Assembly (NCBI GenBank): GCA_964546955.1
Contig: CAZJLP010000025.1
Coordinates: 1 to 64,000 of the forward strand
Direction: 5' to 3'
DNA from: CAZJLP01 sp964546955
GTDB taxonomy: Bacteria > Verrucomicrobiota > Verrucomicrobiia > Opitutales > Opitutaceae
DNA length: 64,000 bases
Position 1 is the first letter of the stretch. Every line of letters begins with the position of its first letter. The notes beneath the pieces were generated by a model. The model saw nothing but the letters and a program-made list of their open reading frames with translations. It did no database searches and was not told the DNA's origin. The position numbers and the translations under genes were made by a program. Of the stretch, positions 14,945 to 23,949 are shown in pieces.

Positions 14945-16210
14945 ATGACCCCGACACCCCCAAAAAACGGTCTTCTCATGGTCGGGGGAGGCGCGCGAGC
15001 CGCCTACCAAGCCGGGGTGCTGCGAAGCCTGGCAAAGTCATTTCCGACGCTCAATTTTCCGATCCTCACCGGCGTATCCGCGGGAGCGATCAACGCCGCG
15101 TCCCTCGCCAATGCAGCCGACGATTTTCCGCACGCGGTGGAGCGCACGGTGGCGTATTGGGAAAGCATTACGATCGATCAGGTCTTTCGCTCGGAACTCC
15201 ATGCCCCTGGCCTCGACATGCTCAAATGGCTCTATCGGATGGCGGCTGGGCGGGTTCATCACCTCGAGCCGCTGCGCGGCATGGTGGACACGGGTCCCTT
15301 GCGCCACTTCCTGCGGAATGGGTTGTCGACCCCGGACGGGATCCTGCACGGGGTCCAAGCGAATCTGAAAAATGGCCGCTTGTCCGCTCTCGGAATTACG
15401 ACCGACAAATACCCGAGCGGGCGTTCGACAACGTGGATTCAGGGCAATAACATACAGCCCTGGCACAAGGCCGAACGATGCGGCCGCCTCGCCACGCTCA
15501 CTGTGGAGCACATTATGGCTTCCACCGCCCTGCCCTTGGTTTTCCCCGCCATCCACCTGGACGACGGATGGTATGGCGACGGAGGCATGCGGCTCACCGC
15601 GCCGTTGTCGCCCATGGTCCACCTCGGCGCGGAAAAGATCCTGGCAATTTCGACCCTCGTCGGGCCGCGCGGCTTCGAAACGAATCCCGCCGACCAAAGT
15701 TATCCGCCACCCGCCGCCGTTTTGAGTGTCCTCCTGGACTCGGTTTTTTTGGATATGCTGGACGGTGACGCCATGAAGATGCAGCAGCTCAACCAGCTGA
15801 TCGCGGTGAATCCGCAGAGCAAGGAGTTCGGTCTCCGCCACGTGGACGTATTTGTGATGCGCCCTTCCGTCGATCTCGGCGCCCTGGCCCGGGAGTTCGA
15901 GTCGGAACTGCCGAAGCTTCTGCGCCGCGTCCTGCGCAGCATGGGCGGCACGGAGACGAAACACTCCGACGCAATCGCCACCCTGCTTTTTCAACCCCGC
16001 TACATCCAGAAATTGATCGAAATCGGAGAGCGCGACGGGCAACGGCGACGCGATGAACTCGCCACGTTTTTCGGCCTCGAGGCCGCAGCAACCGCCCCTC
16101 GTTTTTCAGCCGCAGGTCACAAAATCAATGGCGTGAACGGCCACTCAACCGCAGCGGAGCTTGGCCGACGCGATCATGCCTCCGCGGAACGCACCGCAAC
16201 CGATCGCTAA
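14945..16210 (+). CDS. Patatin-like phospholipase/acyl hydrolase
   Basis: 421 aa, no signal peptide. The glycine-rich oxyanion loop GGGARAAYQAG is at 14-24, nucleophile elbow GVSAG has S45, and the catalytic aspartate is D212 in GDGG; together they form the Ser-Asp dyad of patatin enzymes (as in ExoU). Residues from about 225 are a C-terminal extension with a disordered last 40. It should release fatty acids from membrane or storage lipids inside the cell. The next gene, an acyl-activating enzyme, begins 7 bases downstream and a complete beta-oxidation set follows, which makes supply of fatty acids for breakdown the likely job. Confidence 0.88.
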   Translation: MTPTPPKNGLLMVGGGARAAYQAGVLRSLAKSFPTLNFPILTGVSAGAINAASLANAADDFPHAVERTVAYWESITIDQVFRSELHAPGLDMLKWLYRMAAGRVHHLEPLRGMVDTGPLRHFLRNGLSTPDGILHGVQANLKNGRLSALGITTDKYPSGRSTTWIQGNNIQPWHKAERCGRLATLTVEHIMASTALPLVFPAIHLDDGWYGDGGMRLTAPLSPMVHLGAEKILAISTLVGPRGFETNPADQSYPPPAAVLSVLLDSVFLDMLDGDAMKMQQLNQLIAVNPQSKEFGLRHVDVFVMRPSVDLGALAREFESELPKLLRRVLRSMGGTETKHSDAIATLLFQPRYIQKLIEIGERDGQRRRDELATFFGLEAAATAPRFSAAGHKINGVNGHSTAAELGRRDHASAERTATDR

Positions 16211-16217
16211 TCAACCC

Positions 16218-17777
16218 ATGTCCTTCGACCACCTTACTACCCACTGGGACCGTCTGGACCGGGACGAGGCCAGGGACCTCCAGGGCCGCAAATTTCACCG
16301 CTACCTCCGGGACTGCGTGCTTCCTTTTTCGACTCACTACAAAAAGGTCTTCAAGGAACTCGGACTTGGCGCTCAGGACTTTCGCACTCCGGATGATTTG
16401 CTGAAGCTCCCTTTTAGCCGAAAAGAAGACCTCCTGCCGACACCGGATAATCCCCGGCGAGCGCTGGAGTTCGCCTTGATCCCGGACGCAAAAGTGCTCT
16501 CCAGCCGCCCCAACGTCATCCTGCGCGCCCTCCTGCGAGGCCGCGCTCGCGTCAAGGACGAACTTGACCGCGAATGGCGCCCCACCTTCATGACCGGCAC
16601 CACGGGGCGCTCGACCGAATCGATTTCGTTTCTCTACTCGCAACACGATCTAAAGAACCTTTCCACCGGCGCCGGGCGCATTGCCGCGATCGGCCTGCTC
16701 CAGCGCGAGGAACGCATGATCAACATGTTTCCTTTCGCGCCCCATCTCGCGTTTTGGTGCATGCACCTGGCCGGCATCGAAACCAATACTTTCGCCCTCT
16801 CGACCGGCGGGGGAAAATGCATGGGGACCGAAGGCAACATCCGCGTCATCCAGAAGCTGAAACCTCAGGTGCTCGTGGCGATGCCGACTTTCATCTATCA
16901 CGTCCTCCAGCAAGCGCTCGAAGAAAAAGTGCGGTTCGAAGGCGTGCGCCTGATCGTGCTGGGCGGCGAAAAAGTACCCGACGGCACGCGGCGGAAGCTT
17001 TCCTCGATGTGCGCGGAGCTGGGCTCGCCGGGGGTCAAGGTCATGGCGACCTACGGCTTTACCGAGGCAAAGCTCGCCTGGACCGAGTGCCTCTTTACGC
17101 CTGGGGAAACGCCGACGGGTTACCACCTTTATGCCGATCAAGGCATCATCGAAGTCGTGGATCCGGAAACCGGCCTGCCGGTTCCGGACGGGACGCGCGG
17201 AGAGATCGTCTGGACGCCCTTGGACCACCGCGGAACCGCGGTCCTTCGCTACCGCACGGGAGATTTCATCGAGAACGGCATCACTTGGGCGCCTTGCCCC
17301 TGCTGCGGCCGGCGCCTCCCGCGGCTGATGGGCAAGATCTCCCGCGTATCCGACTTCCGTTCGCTGCGTTTTCAAAAGATCAAGGGCACGATCGTCGATT
17401 TCAACGAGCTGGAGCATGCCCTCGACGATGTGCCGGGCCTCGGCGCTTGGCAGATCGAGCTTCGCAAAGCCCACGACGACCCGCTCGACCTGGACGAGAT
17501 CGTGCTCCACGTGGTCCGGATGCCGGAGGCTTCCGAGGCGACGCTGGATCGCACGTTGCGAGAGATCCTGCAAGCGCGCTTTGAGATTCGACCCAATCAA
17601 ATCCTCTTCCATACGGCCGATGAAATTCGTACACTCCACCAAGTCGGCGTAGCGTTGAAAGAGCAGAAGGTGATCGATCGCCGGCCCAAAACCGCCGCGG
17701 CTTCCGTTTCGGCCCCCGCCCCTACGCCCGCGGCGACTCGCGTGCAGGCAGACAAACCCCAGGCAAGTCACACATGA
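16218..17777 (+). CDS. PaaK-like AMP-forming acyl-CoA ligase (phenylacetate-CoA ligase superfamily)
   Basis: 519 aa from ATG 16218 (MSFDHLTTHWDRL); the frame is open 57 bases further up but that part overlaps the patatin end. The adenylate-forming signature TGTTGRSTES is near residue 119, followed by TYGFTEAKLAW, EIVWTPL, YRTGDF and a Cys cluster CPCCGRRLPRLMGKISR typical of PaaK-type rather than FadD-type enzymes. The last 35 residues are Ala/Pro-rich and probably disordered. Stop overlaps the thiolase start by 4 bases. Its place in a fatty-acid operon suggests it activates released fatty acids to CoA esters, although the superfamily usually takes aryl acids. Confidence 0.75.
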   Translation: MSFDHLTTHWDRLDRDEARDLQGRKFHRYLRDCVLPFSTHYKKVFKELGLGAQDFRTPDDLLKLPFSRKEDLLPTPDNPRRALEFALIPDAKVLSSRPNVILRALLRGRARVKDELDREWRPTFMTGTTGRSTESISFLYSQHDLKNLSTGAGRIAAIGLLQREERMINMFPFAPHLAFWCMHLAGIETNTFALSTGGGKCMGTEGNIRVIQKLKPQVLVAMPTFIYHVLQQALEEKVRFEGVRLIVLGGEKVPDGTRRKLSSMCAELGSPGVKVMATYGFTEAKLAWTECLFTPGETPTGYHLYADQGIIEVVDPETGLPVPDGTRGEIVWTPLDHRGTAVLRYRTGDFIENGITWAPCPCCGRRLPRLMGKISRVSDFRSLRFQKIKGTIVDFNELEHALDDVPGLGAWQIELRKAHDDPLDLDEIVLHVVRMPEASEATLDRTLREILQARFEIRPNQILFHTADEIRTLHQVGVALKEQKVIDRRPKTAAASVSAPAPTPAATRVQADKPQASHT

Positions 17778-19063
17778 ATACACCCGTCTATATCGTCGAC
17801 GGCGTACGCACCCCGTTCTGCAAAATAGGGACCGCTCTCGCGGGAGCCGACGCGGTCGAACTGGGACGAGCCGCTGCGGCGGGACTCCTCGCGCGGACCG
17901 GTCTCGATCCCGACATTATCGATGAGGTTATCTTTGGCTGCGTGGGCCAACCGGTCGATGCCGCCAATGTCAGCCGCGTCATCGCCCTGCGCGCGGGCAT
18001 ATCGGACAAAGTCCCGGCGATTACCGTGCACCGCAATTGCGCCTCCGGCTTCGAATCGCTCACCCAGGCAGCGGACCGCATTGTAGCCGGACGGGGAGAC
18101 ATTTACTTGGTGGGGGGAACGGAAAGCATGAGCCACTACCCGCTCATGTTCTCCGAGACGGCCGCCCGCAAATTCGGCGATTTGGCGAAAGCCAAGTCCC
18201 TTCCACAGAAGCTCGCGGGTTTTGCGCGTTTCCGTCCGTCCGATTTTCTCAAGCCCCGCGTCAGCCTGATGCTGGGGCTGACCGATCCGGTTTGCGGGTG
18301 CAACATGGGCCAGACCGCCGAGCGCCTGGCACGCGACTGGAAAATCACGCGCGAACAGCAGGACGAGTTCGCTCTCCAATCGCATCAGCGCGCGCAAGCC
18401 TCCCGCGCGCTGCTCGCCGAGGAAATGTGGCCGGTCTATCCGAAGAAAAGCCGCAAACCCGCGGTGGTGATCGAGGACAACGGCGTCCGCGACGGGCAGT
18501 CGATGGAAGCCCTGGCCAAACTTCGTCCCGTCTTCGACAAACGCGGCGGCACCGTGACTGCCGGGAACGCTTCGCAAATCACCGATGGCGCGGTCGCCCT
18601 CCTCGTCATGAGCGAGGCCGGCCTCCGCCGCACCGGCCTGAAACCTTTGGGGCGTTTGGTCGACTACGCCTACGCCGGTTGTGAACCTCTGCGCATGGGC
18701 CTCGGCCCTGTCTACGCAATTTCCAAAGCGCGGGAGCGGACGGGTCTTGGCCTCGACGACGCCGACCTGATCGAAATCAACGAGGCGTTCGCCGCCCAAG
18801 TGCTGGCCTGCCGCGCCGCCGCCGCTTCCGCCGATTTCAGCCGCAAGCACCTGAAGCGCTACCGCACTCTCGGGGAGATCCCCCTCGAAAAACTCAACGT
18901 CAACGGCGGCGGCATCGCCCTCGGCCATCCGGTCGGCGCCTCCGGCGGACGCCTCGTGCTTACCGCTCTAAAGGAACTGCAACGACGCCATGCCCAACGC
19001 GCGCTCGTCTCCCTCTGCGTCGGCGGCGGCCAAGGTGGCGCGCTCTGGCTCGAGGCCGCTTGA
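17774..19063 (+). CDS. fadI: Acetyl-CoA C-acyltransferase (3-ketoacyl-CoA thiolase)
   Basis: 429 aa. Nucleophile C89 in HRNCASGFES, NEAFAAQ, GGGIALGHPVGASG and the second catalytic cysteine in LCVGGGQGGA are all present. It cleaves 3-ketoacyl-CoA to acetyl-CoA and a shortened acyl-CoA. The length and the 60-residue insert around PKKSRKPAVVIEDNG fit the FadI/trifunctional-beta branch better than FadA or biosynthetic thiolases. Translationally coupled to the ligase (ATGA overlap). The fusion enzyme follows after 118 bases. Confidence 0.9.
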   Translation: MNTPVYIVDGVRTPFCKIGTALAGADAVELGRAAAAGLLARTGLDPDIIDEVIFGCVGQPVDAANVSRVIALRAGISDKVPAITVHRNCASGFESLTQAADRIVAGRGDIYLVGGTESMSHYPLMFSETAARKFGDLAKAKSLPQKLAGFARFRPSDFLKPRVSLMLGLTDPVCGCNMGQTAERLARDWKITREQQDEFALQSHQRAQASRALLAEEMWPVYPKKSRKPAVVIEDNGVRDGQSMEALAKLRPVFDKRGGTVTAGNASQITDGAVALLVMSEAGLRRTGLKPLGRLVDYAYAGCEPLRMGLGPVYAISKARERTGLGLDDADLIEINEAFAAQVLACRAAAASADFSRKHLKRYRTLGEIPLEKLNVNGGGIALGHPVGASGGRLVLTALKELQRRHAQRALVSLCVGGGQGGALWLEAA

Positions 19064-19069
19064 GCGGGT

Positions 19070-19165
19070 CATGCCACGATCTCGAATCTCACTTTCAAAT
19101 CTCAAATCGAACCTTTCTTCGCGCCCCCCCTTTGAAATCTGAAATCTTAACTCTGAGATGTGACC
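19070..19165. repeat. Degenerate inverted repeat of AAATCT/GAGAT words between thiolase and fadJ
   Basis: The left part (ATCTCGAATCTCACTTTCAAATCTCAAATC, broken here by mismatches) faces TTTGAAATCTGAAATCTTAACTC on the right. It is a weaker member of the low-complexity inverted repeats seen elsewhere in the window. No promoter or terminator is clear. Confidence 0.45.
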
Positions 19166-19181
19166 GCACCGCGGTCGCCCG

Positions 19182-21365
19182 ATGAACATCACTCGCACTC
19201 CTCTCGATGGCGACGTCGCCCTCCTGACATTCGATCGGCCCGATTCGTCCGCCAACATCTTCGACCGCGCCACGCTCGAGGAATTGAACGACCATATCGC
19301 CGCGATCGAGGCGACGCCGGGGGTGAAGGGTGTGATCATCTGCAGCGCCAAACCAAAGATCTTCATCGCCGGCGCCGACCTTCACACCTTCGCCAACAAT
19401 CCCGACGAAGCATCGCTCGGAGAAATCGTCAGCCTCGGGCAGGATATTTTTACCCGCCTCAGCAAGCTGCGCATCCCCACGGTCGCCGCGATCCACGGAA
19501 TTTGCCTCGGCGGGGGAATGGAGCTGACTCTCGCCTGCGACTGGCGCATCGCGACGACCGAAAAAGTCACCAAACTCGGCCTGCCCGAGACGCAGCTGGG
19601 TATTCTGCCCGCCTGGGGCGGCAGCGTGCGTCTGCCAAAACTCATCGGCCTCCCCGCCGCGCTCGGGCTGATCTTGACCGGAAAACAGGTGGTCGGGGTC
19701 CAAGCGCTGAAAATCGGCGTGGTCGACGACCTCGCTCATCCCGAGTACCTGCTCGAGACGGCGCAGAAACAATTGGCGAAGGGAAAGCGCCCCGCAAAAT
19801 CTCCTACCCTGCTCAGCCGCCCCCCGCTCGCCTCTTATGTCGTTTCCAAAGCGCGAAAGGACGTCCTCGCAAAAACACGCGGACGTTATCCCGCGCCGCT
19901 GAAGGCGATCGAGGTCTGCAAGTTTGCCGTCATGGCGCCGATCCCCAGCGGCTTGGCGGCGGAAAAGGCCGCCTTCCTCGAGCTGATTCGCTCCCCCGAG
20001 TCGATGAACTTGATGAGCATTTTCTTCCTCCAAGAGAGAGCCAAAAAGCTCACCGGGCCGGATGCCGAAGGCACGGCTCGTGCGGTCAGCCACACCGCCG
20101 TCGTCGGCGCCGGCACGATGGGCGCGGGCATCGCGCAATGGGTGAGCGCCCGGGGCATGACCGTCACGCTGAAGGACGTCGATCCCGCCGCACTCGCCCG
20201 AGGCCTGCATACGATCGAGAAAATCTACACCGACGCCGCGAAACACCGAGTGTTCACCGCGCCGGAAGCAACCGCCGGCTTCGATCGCATCACGCCAGTT
20301 CACGTGGACGTGCCGCTCAAAGACGTCGACCTCGTCATTGAGGCCGCCCTGGAAAGACTCGACCTCAAACAGAAAATCTTCGGCGAGCTCGAAACGCAGG
20401 TAGGCCCCCAAACGATTCTCGCGACCAACACGTCGGCCTTGTCCGTCGACGCCATCGCTTCCGCGCTTCAACAACCCGAGCGACTCGTCGGCATCCATTT
20501 TTTTAATCCCGTGCACAAGATGCAACTGGTGGAGATCATTCGCGGCCCCCGGACTTCCGCGCTGGCTCTCGATACCGCCCTCCAGTTTGTAAAAGCCATC
20601 GGCAAGCTTCCGCTTTTTGCGAAAGACAGCCCGGGCTTTCTCGTAAACCGCGTTCTCCTCCCCTACATGGTCGAGGCTGTCCGCCTTTTCAGCGAAGGCG
20701 TTGCCGCTGAAGAGATCGATCGGCTGCTTCTGGATTTCGGAATGCCCATGGGCCCGCTTCGTCTTTGCGATGAAGTGGGTCTCGATGTGGCCCAACACGT
20801 CGCAAAGGATCTCGAACAGCGCCTGCCGCAGCCGGTGCCGATCACCGATACGCTCGAGCGCATGATCGAGAAGAAATGGCTCGGAAAGAAATCCGGCCGC
20901 GGCTTCTACCTGCACGACGCGAAGAAAAAGGGAGAGCACGCCAAACCCAATCCGGAGGTCTCCTCGCTGCAGAAGGCCGGCGTGGGGCTGACGCAGGATG
21001 CGGCCACCCGGTTGGATCGCCTCATTTTGATCCAGATCAACGAGGCCGCCCGGGTCTTGGAGGAAGGCGTGGTCGAGGCGCCCGAGGATGTGGATTTTGG
21101 CATGATTCTCGGCACCGGCTGGGCCCCGTTCCGCGGCGGTCCGCTGCGGTACGCGGACAAGCTGGGCGCAGTGGAAATTGTTCGCCGCCTCGACCATTTG
21201 GCCACCAAAGCCGCCCCTTATTTTACTCCTTGCCAGCGCCTGCGCGACATGGCGCACGAAGAACGCGGATTTTACCACCCGGCCAGAGCCCAGCCGCGCA
21301 TGGCCACGGCCGACGAAGTCGCCCCTGAAATCTCGGAGTCGAATCAATCCCTCACGTCCCCATGA
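19182..21365 (+). CDS. fadJ: Bifunctional enoyl-CoA hydratase / 3-hydroxyacyl-CoA dehydrogenase
   Basis: 727 aa. The crotonase domain (about 1-190) keeps both catalytic glutamates (ICLGGGMELTLACDW and LPETQLGILPAWGG). A linker leads to the NAD-binding Rossmann domain (GAGTMGAGIAQW near 310) with catalytic histidine in GIHFFNPVHKMQ, then two HAD C-terminal domains (PGFLVNRVLLPYM; GWAPFRGGPLRYAD). Same architecture as FadB/FadJ and mitochondrial trifunctional alpha subunits. It performs hydration and oxidation of trans-2-enoyl-CoA; with the preceding thiolase it should form an alpha/beta complex. Stop overlaps the next start by 4 bases. Confidence 0.93.
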   Translation: MNITRTPLDGDVALLTFDRPDSSANIFDRATLEELNDHIAAIEATPGVKGVIICSAKPKIFIAGADLHTFANNPDEASLGEIVSLGQDIFTRLSKLRIPTVAAIHGICLGGGMELTLACDWRIATTEKVTKLGLPETQLGILPAWGGSVRLPKLIGLPAALGLILTGKQVVGVQALKIGVVDDLAHPEYLLETAQKQLAKGKRPAKSPTLLSRPPLASYVVSKARKDVLAKTRGRYPAPLKAIEVCKFAVMAPIPSGLAAEKAAFLELIRSPESMNLMSIFFLQERAKKLTGPDAEGTARAVSHTAVVGAGTMGAGIAQWVSARGMTVTLKDVDPAALARGLHTIEKIYTDAAKHRVFTAPEATAGFDRITPVHVDVPLKDVDLVIEAALERLDLKQKIFGELETQVGPQTILATNTSALSVDAIASALQQPERLVGIHFFNPVHKMQLVEIIRGPRTSALALDTALQFVKAIGKLPLFAKDSPGFLVNRVLLPYMVEAVRLFSEGVAAEEIDRLLLDFGMPMGPLRLCDEVGLDVAQHVAKDLEQRLPQPVPITDTLERMIEKKWLGKKSGRGFYLHDAKKKGEHAKPNPEVSSLQKAGVGLTQDAATRLDRLILIQINEAARVLEEGVVEAPEDVDFGMILGTGWAPFRGGPLRYADKLGAVEIVRRLDHLATKAAPYFTPCQRLRDMAHEERGFYHPARAQPRMATADEVAPEISESNQSLTSP

Positions 21366-23290
21366 AAACGCCCAATCTCGACGCACCGCCCCCTGCCGCC
21401 TCATCTGCCAAAGAGTCGCCGGAGACGCGGGACGCCGAGAGCGTGATCGATACATCCAAGATGAACAAGGCCCAGCGCGAAGCGCTGGAGCTGACGGAAG
21501 CGGCGCGGACAGTGAGCGGGTATCGGAGTTTTGCGGGGGACCTTTTCATGGGACGCTTCGCGCTGGATCAGATATATCCTTTTCCTTTGCAGAGCGGGGC
21601 GGACATCGAGGCCGGCAGGCCGTTCCTGGCCGAGTTGGAATCTATTCTCAAAAATGAGGTGGATTCCGACGAGATCGACGCCACCGGCGAAATCCCGGAT
21701 CGCGTCATCGATCGTCTGGCCAAACTCGGCGCCTTCGGCATCAAGCTCCCGAAGGAATATGGCGGTCTCGGACTGTCGCAGACGAACTATTGTCGGGCCG
21801 CTCTTCTGTTGGGCGCGGCCGACGCGAATCTCACAGCCCTGCTCTCCGCTCACCAATCGATCGGAGTTCCGCAGCCGCTGAAAATGTTCGGCACCGAGGA
21901 GCAGAAAAAGAAGTACCTGCCCCGGGTGGCCGGCGGGGAGATTTCCGCCTTTGCCTTGACCGAAGCGAGCGTCGGTTCCGATCCCGCGCAAATGACCACG
22001 CGAGCCGAACCGTCGGCCGACGGCGAGCATTTCGCGATCAACGGCGAGAAGCTCTGGTGCACGAATGGCGTGAAGGCCGGCGTGATCATCGTCATGGCGC
22101 GCACGCCCGACAAGGTTTCGAACGGCCGCAGCAAGAGCCAAATCAGCGCATTCATCGTCGAGATGAACGCGCCCGGAGTGGAAATCGTGACGCGCTGCCA
22201 TTTCATGGGCTTGCGCGCACTCTACAATGGCGTGATCCGCTTCACCAATGTGAAGGTCCATCGCGACGCCATTGTCGGCGGCGAAGGCCGAGGTTTGAAG
22301 GTCGCGTTGACCACCCTGAACACCGGCCGCCTCACCATTCCCGCGGCCTGCGTGGGCATGATGAAGAAATGTCTCAGCTATGCCTGCGAGTGGTCCAACC
22401 AACGGACCCAGTGGGGTGCGCAGATCGGAAAACACGCCGCCATTGCCGACAAGCTGGCCAAGATCGGCGCGAATGCTTTTGCCTGCGAAGGCATGGTCAT
22501 GCTCACGTCGGCTTTGGTCGACCGCGATCACGCCGACATTCGCCTCGAGGCTGCCATGTGCAAATTGTGGGGCAGCGAAGCCGCTTGGCGCGCCGTGGAC
22601 GAAACGATGCAGATACGGGGCGGCCGCGGCTATGAAACCGCGGCGTCGCTCAAGAAGCGAGGCGAAGAGCCCGTTCCGATCGAGCGCATGATGCGCGACT
22701 GCCGCATCAATCTTATTTTCGAAGGCTCCTCCGAAATCATGCGTCTCTTCCTCGCGCGCGAGGCGCTCGATCCCCATTTGAAAGTGGCGGGCGGCGCGCT
22801 CGATTCGCGCAAGCCGATGGGCGAGCGGCTCGGGGCCGCCATGAAAGCTGGCGGCTTCTACGCCGGTTGGTATCCCGGGCTCTTTCTGCCGCGCGGCGGC
22901 GCGCCGTCCGATTTCACGCCCGCCCTCAAACCCGCGCTCTCCTATGTGGCGAAGACGAGCCGTCGCCTGGCGAAAACACTCTTTCACGCGATGGCCAAGC
23001 ATGGCCCGAAGCTCGAACGCCAGCAATTGCTCCTGGGCCGGCTGGTCGACATCGGCACGGAACTCTTTGCGATCACCGGCGCGGCCCTCTACGCCGACGC
23101 GCTCATCAAGAGCAACGATCCTCGCTACACACGCGAAGATTTGGAGCAACTCGTCCCCTGCTTCTTCGCCGACGCCCGCGGCCGGATCGCAGGTCACTTC
23201 GCGCACCTCGCACACAACAACGACACGCGAAACTACAAACTCGCGCAATCGCTGCTCGAAGGAAAACACCCGTATCTCAAAACGCCCTGA
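21362..23290 (+). CDS. Acyl-CoA dehydrogenase, VLCAD/ACAD9-like
   Basis: 642 aa, longer than the 380-400 aa of short-chain enzymes. An unstructured N-terminus of about 60 residues is followed by the ACAD core (FALTEASVGSDPA; GEKLWCTNG; RTQWGAQIGKHAAIADKLA; RGGRGYE). The catalytic base is the glutamate of FEGSSEIMRLF, in the position used by VLCAD. About 180 C-terminal residues form the extra helical domain of the very-long-chain type, which in mitochondria contacts the membrane. It makes trans-2-enoyl-CoA with FAD and passes electrons to ETF (no etf genes here). Confidence 0.9.
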   Translation: MKTPNLDAPPPAASSAKESPETRDAESVIDTSKMNKAQREALELTEAARTVSGYRSFAGDLFMGRFALDQIYPFPLQSGADIEAGRPFLAELESILKNEVDSDEIDATGEIPDRVIDRLAKLGAFGIKLPKEYGGLGLSQTNYCRAALLLGAADANLTALLSAHQSIGVPQPLKMFGTEEQKKKYLPRVAGGEISAFALTEASVGSDPAQMTTRAEPSADGEHFAINGEKLWCTNGVKAGVIIVMARTPDKVSNGRSKSQISAFIVEMNAPGVEIVTRCHFMGLRALYNGVIRFTNVKVHRDAIVGGEGRGLKVALTTLNTGRLTIPAACVGMMKKCLSYACEWSNQRTQWGAQIGKHAAIADKLAKIGANAFACEGMVMLTSALVDRDHADIRLEAAMCKLWGSEAAWRAVDETMQIRGGRGYETAASLKKRGEEPVPIERMMRDCRINLIFEGSSEIMRLFLAREALDPHLKVAGGALDSRKPMGERLGAAMKAGGFYAGWYPGLFLPRGGAPSDFTPALKPALSYVAKTSRRLAKTLFHAMAKHGPKLERQQLLLGRLVDIGTELFAITGAALYADALIKSNDPRYTREDLEQLVPCFFADARGRIAGHFAHLAHNNDTRNYKLAQSLLEGKHPYLKTP

Positions 23291-23302
23291 AGGCGTTTTG
23301 AG
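23276..23302 (+). terminator. Hairpin terminator overlapping the end of the beta-oxidation operon
   Basis: An 11-bp perfect stem (CTCAAAACGCC with GGCGTTTTGAG) whose loop contains the stop codon of the acyl-CoA dehydrogenase. The T residues are inside the stem, so efficiency is uncertain. Confidence 0.6.
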
Positions 23303-23445
23303 AGTTTGAAGTTTGGTCGATCGCGGGGCGCGATGTCGGACGTTATTCGCCGGCGCCCCTGTCTTCGTTTTGGCGGCGAGGCGAGAGATGCCACCGAATC
23401 GATCTTCCTGTTTGTCATCCTCAATCGAAGGATCCACGTGTCAGC

Positions 23446-23949
23446 TCAACGCAACGCCAGATATCCGTACGCGGCGGCGTAGATCGCACACTCGGCCAGC
23501 AGCATGGCAAAGCCGACCTTGAGCCACGCTGTGGCGAGATGGCGATGCGCACCGAGCCAGGGCAGTACGACAAGCCTTCCTCCCCACCATAGAGCGATGC
23601 AGGCGCAGATGACACGCGCGAGGGTTGTTCCCTCGACCAGTTGCGGCGCGAAGCAGAGGCTGATGAGCCCACAAGCCGCGATCACCGCTCCGATGAACAC
23701 ATTCTGCGCAACAGAGAAGCGCCGGTGCACTTCTGGGAGGCGCGCCAGATTTTCCTCCCAGTTCGGCGGTATCGGCGTGACCAATGCGAATCCCAGCGTT
23801 ACAAAAGTGAAAAGCGCCCGCCACGCGGACACCAAGTATCCAGGTATCTGTATCGAGTACCATTGAGCAAAACGTAACAGCTGCGCATCGCATGTCCACC
23901 GAGCGTCCGATCGACTCCAAAGACCGTCGCAACCTCGATCCATGTCCAT
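23446..23949 (-). CDS. Small four-helix membrane protein of unknown function
   Basis: Not recognised. About 167 aa from ATG 23949. Four hydrophobic segments are clear (ALFTFVTLGFALV, FIGAVIAACGLISLCF, VICACIALWWGGRLVV, KVGFAMLLAECAIYAAAYG). The hydrophobic pattern, absent in the competing frame at 23441-24004, argues that this frame is the real one. The start is uncertain: the first 20 residues overlap the 5' end of the divergent MOSC gene and look non-natural, so translation may begin further in. No family assigned. Confidence 0.55.
   Translation of the reverse strand: MDMDRGCDGLWSRSDARWTCDAQLLRFAQWYSIQIPGYLVSAWRALFTFVTLGFALVTPIPPNWEENLARLPEVHRRFSVAQNVFIGAVIAACGLISLCFAPQLVEGTTLARVICACIALWWGGRLVVLPWLGAHRHLATAWLKVGFAMLLAECAIYAAAYGYLALR

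Noticed and set aside
19095..21455. 786-residue minus-strand frame opposite fadJ
   Set aside because: Shadow of the bifunctional beta-oxidation gene, which has full catalytic motifs.
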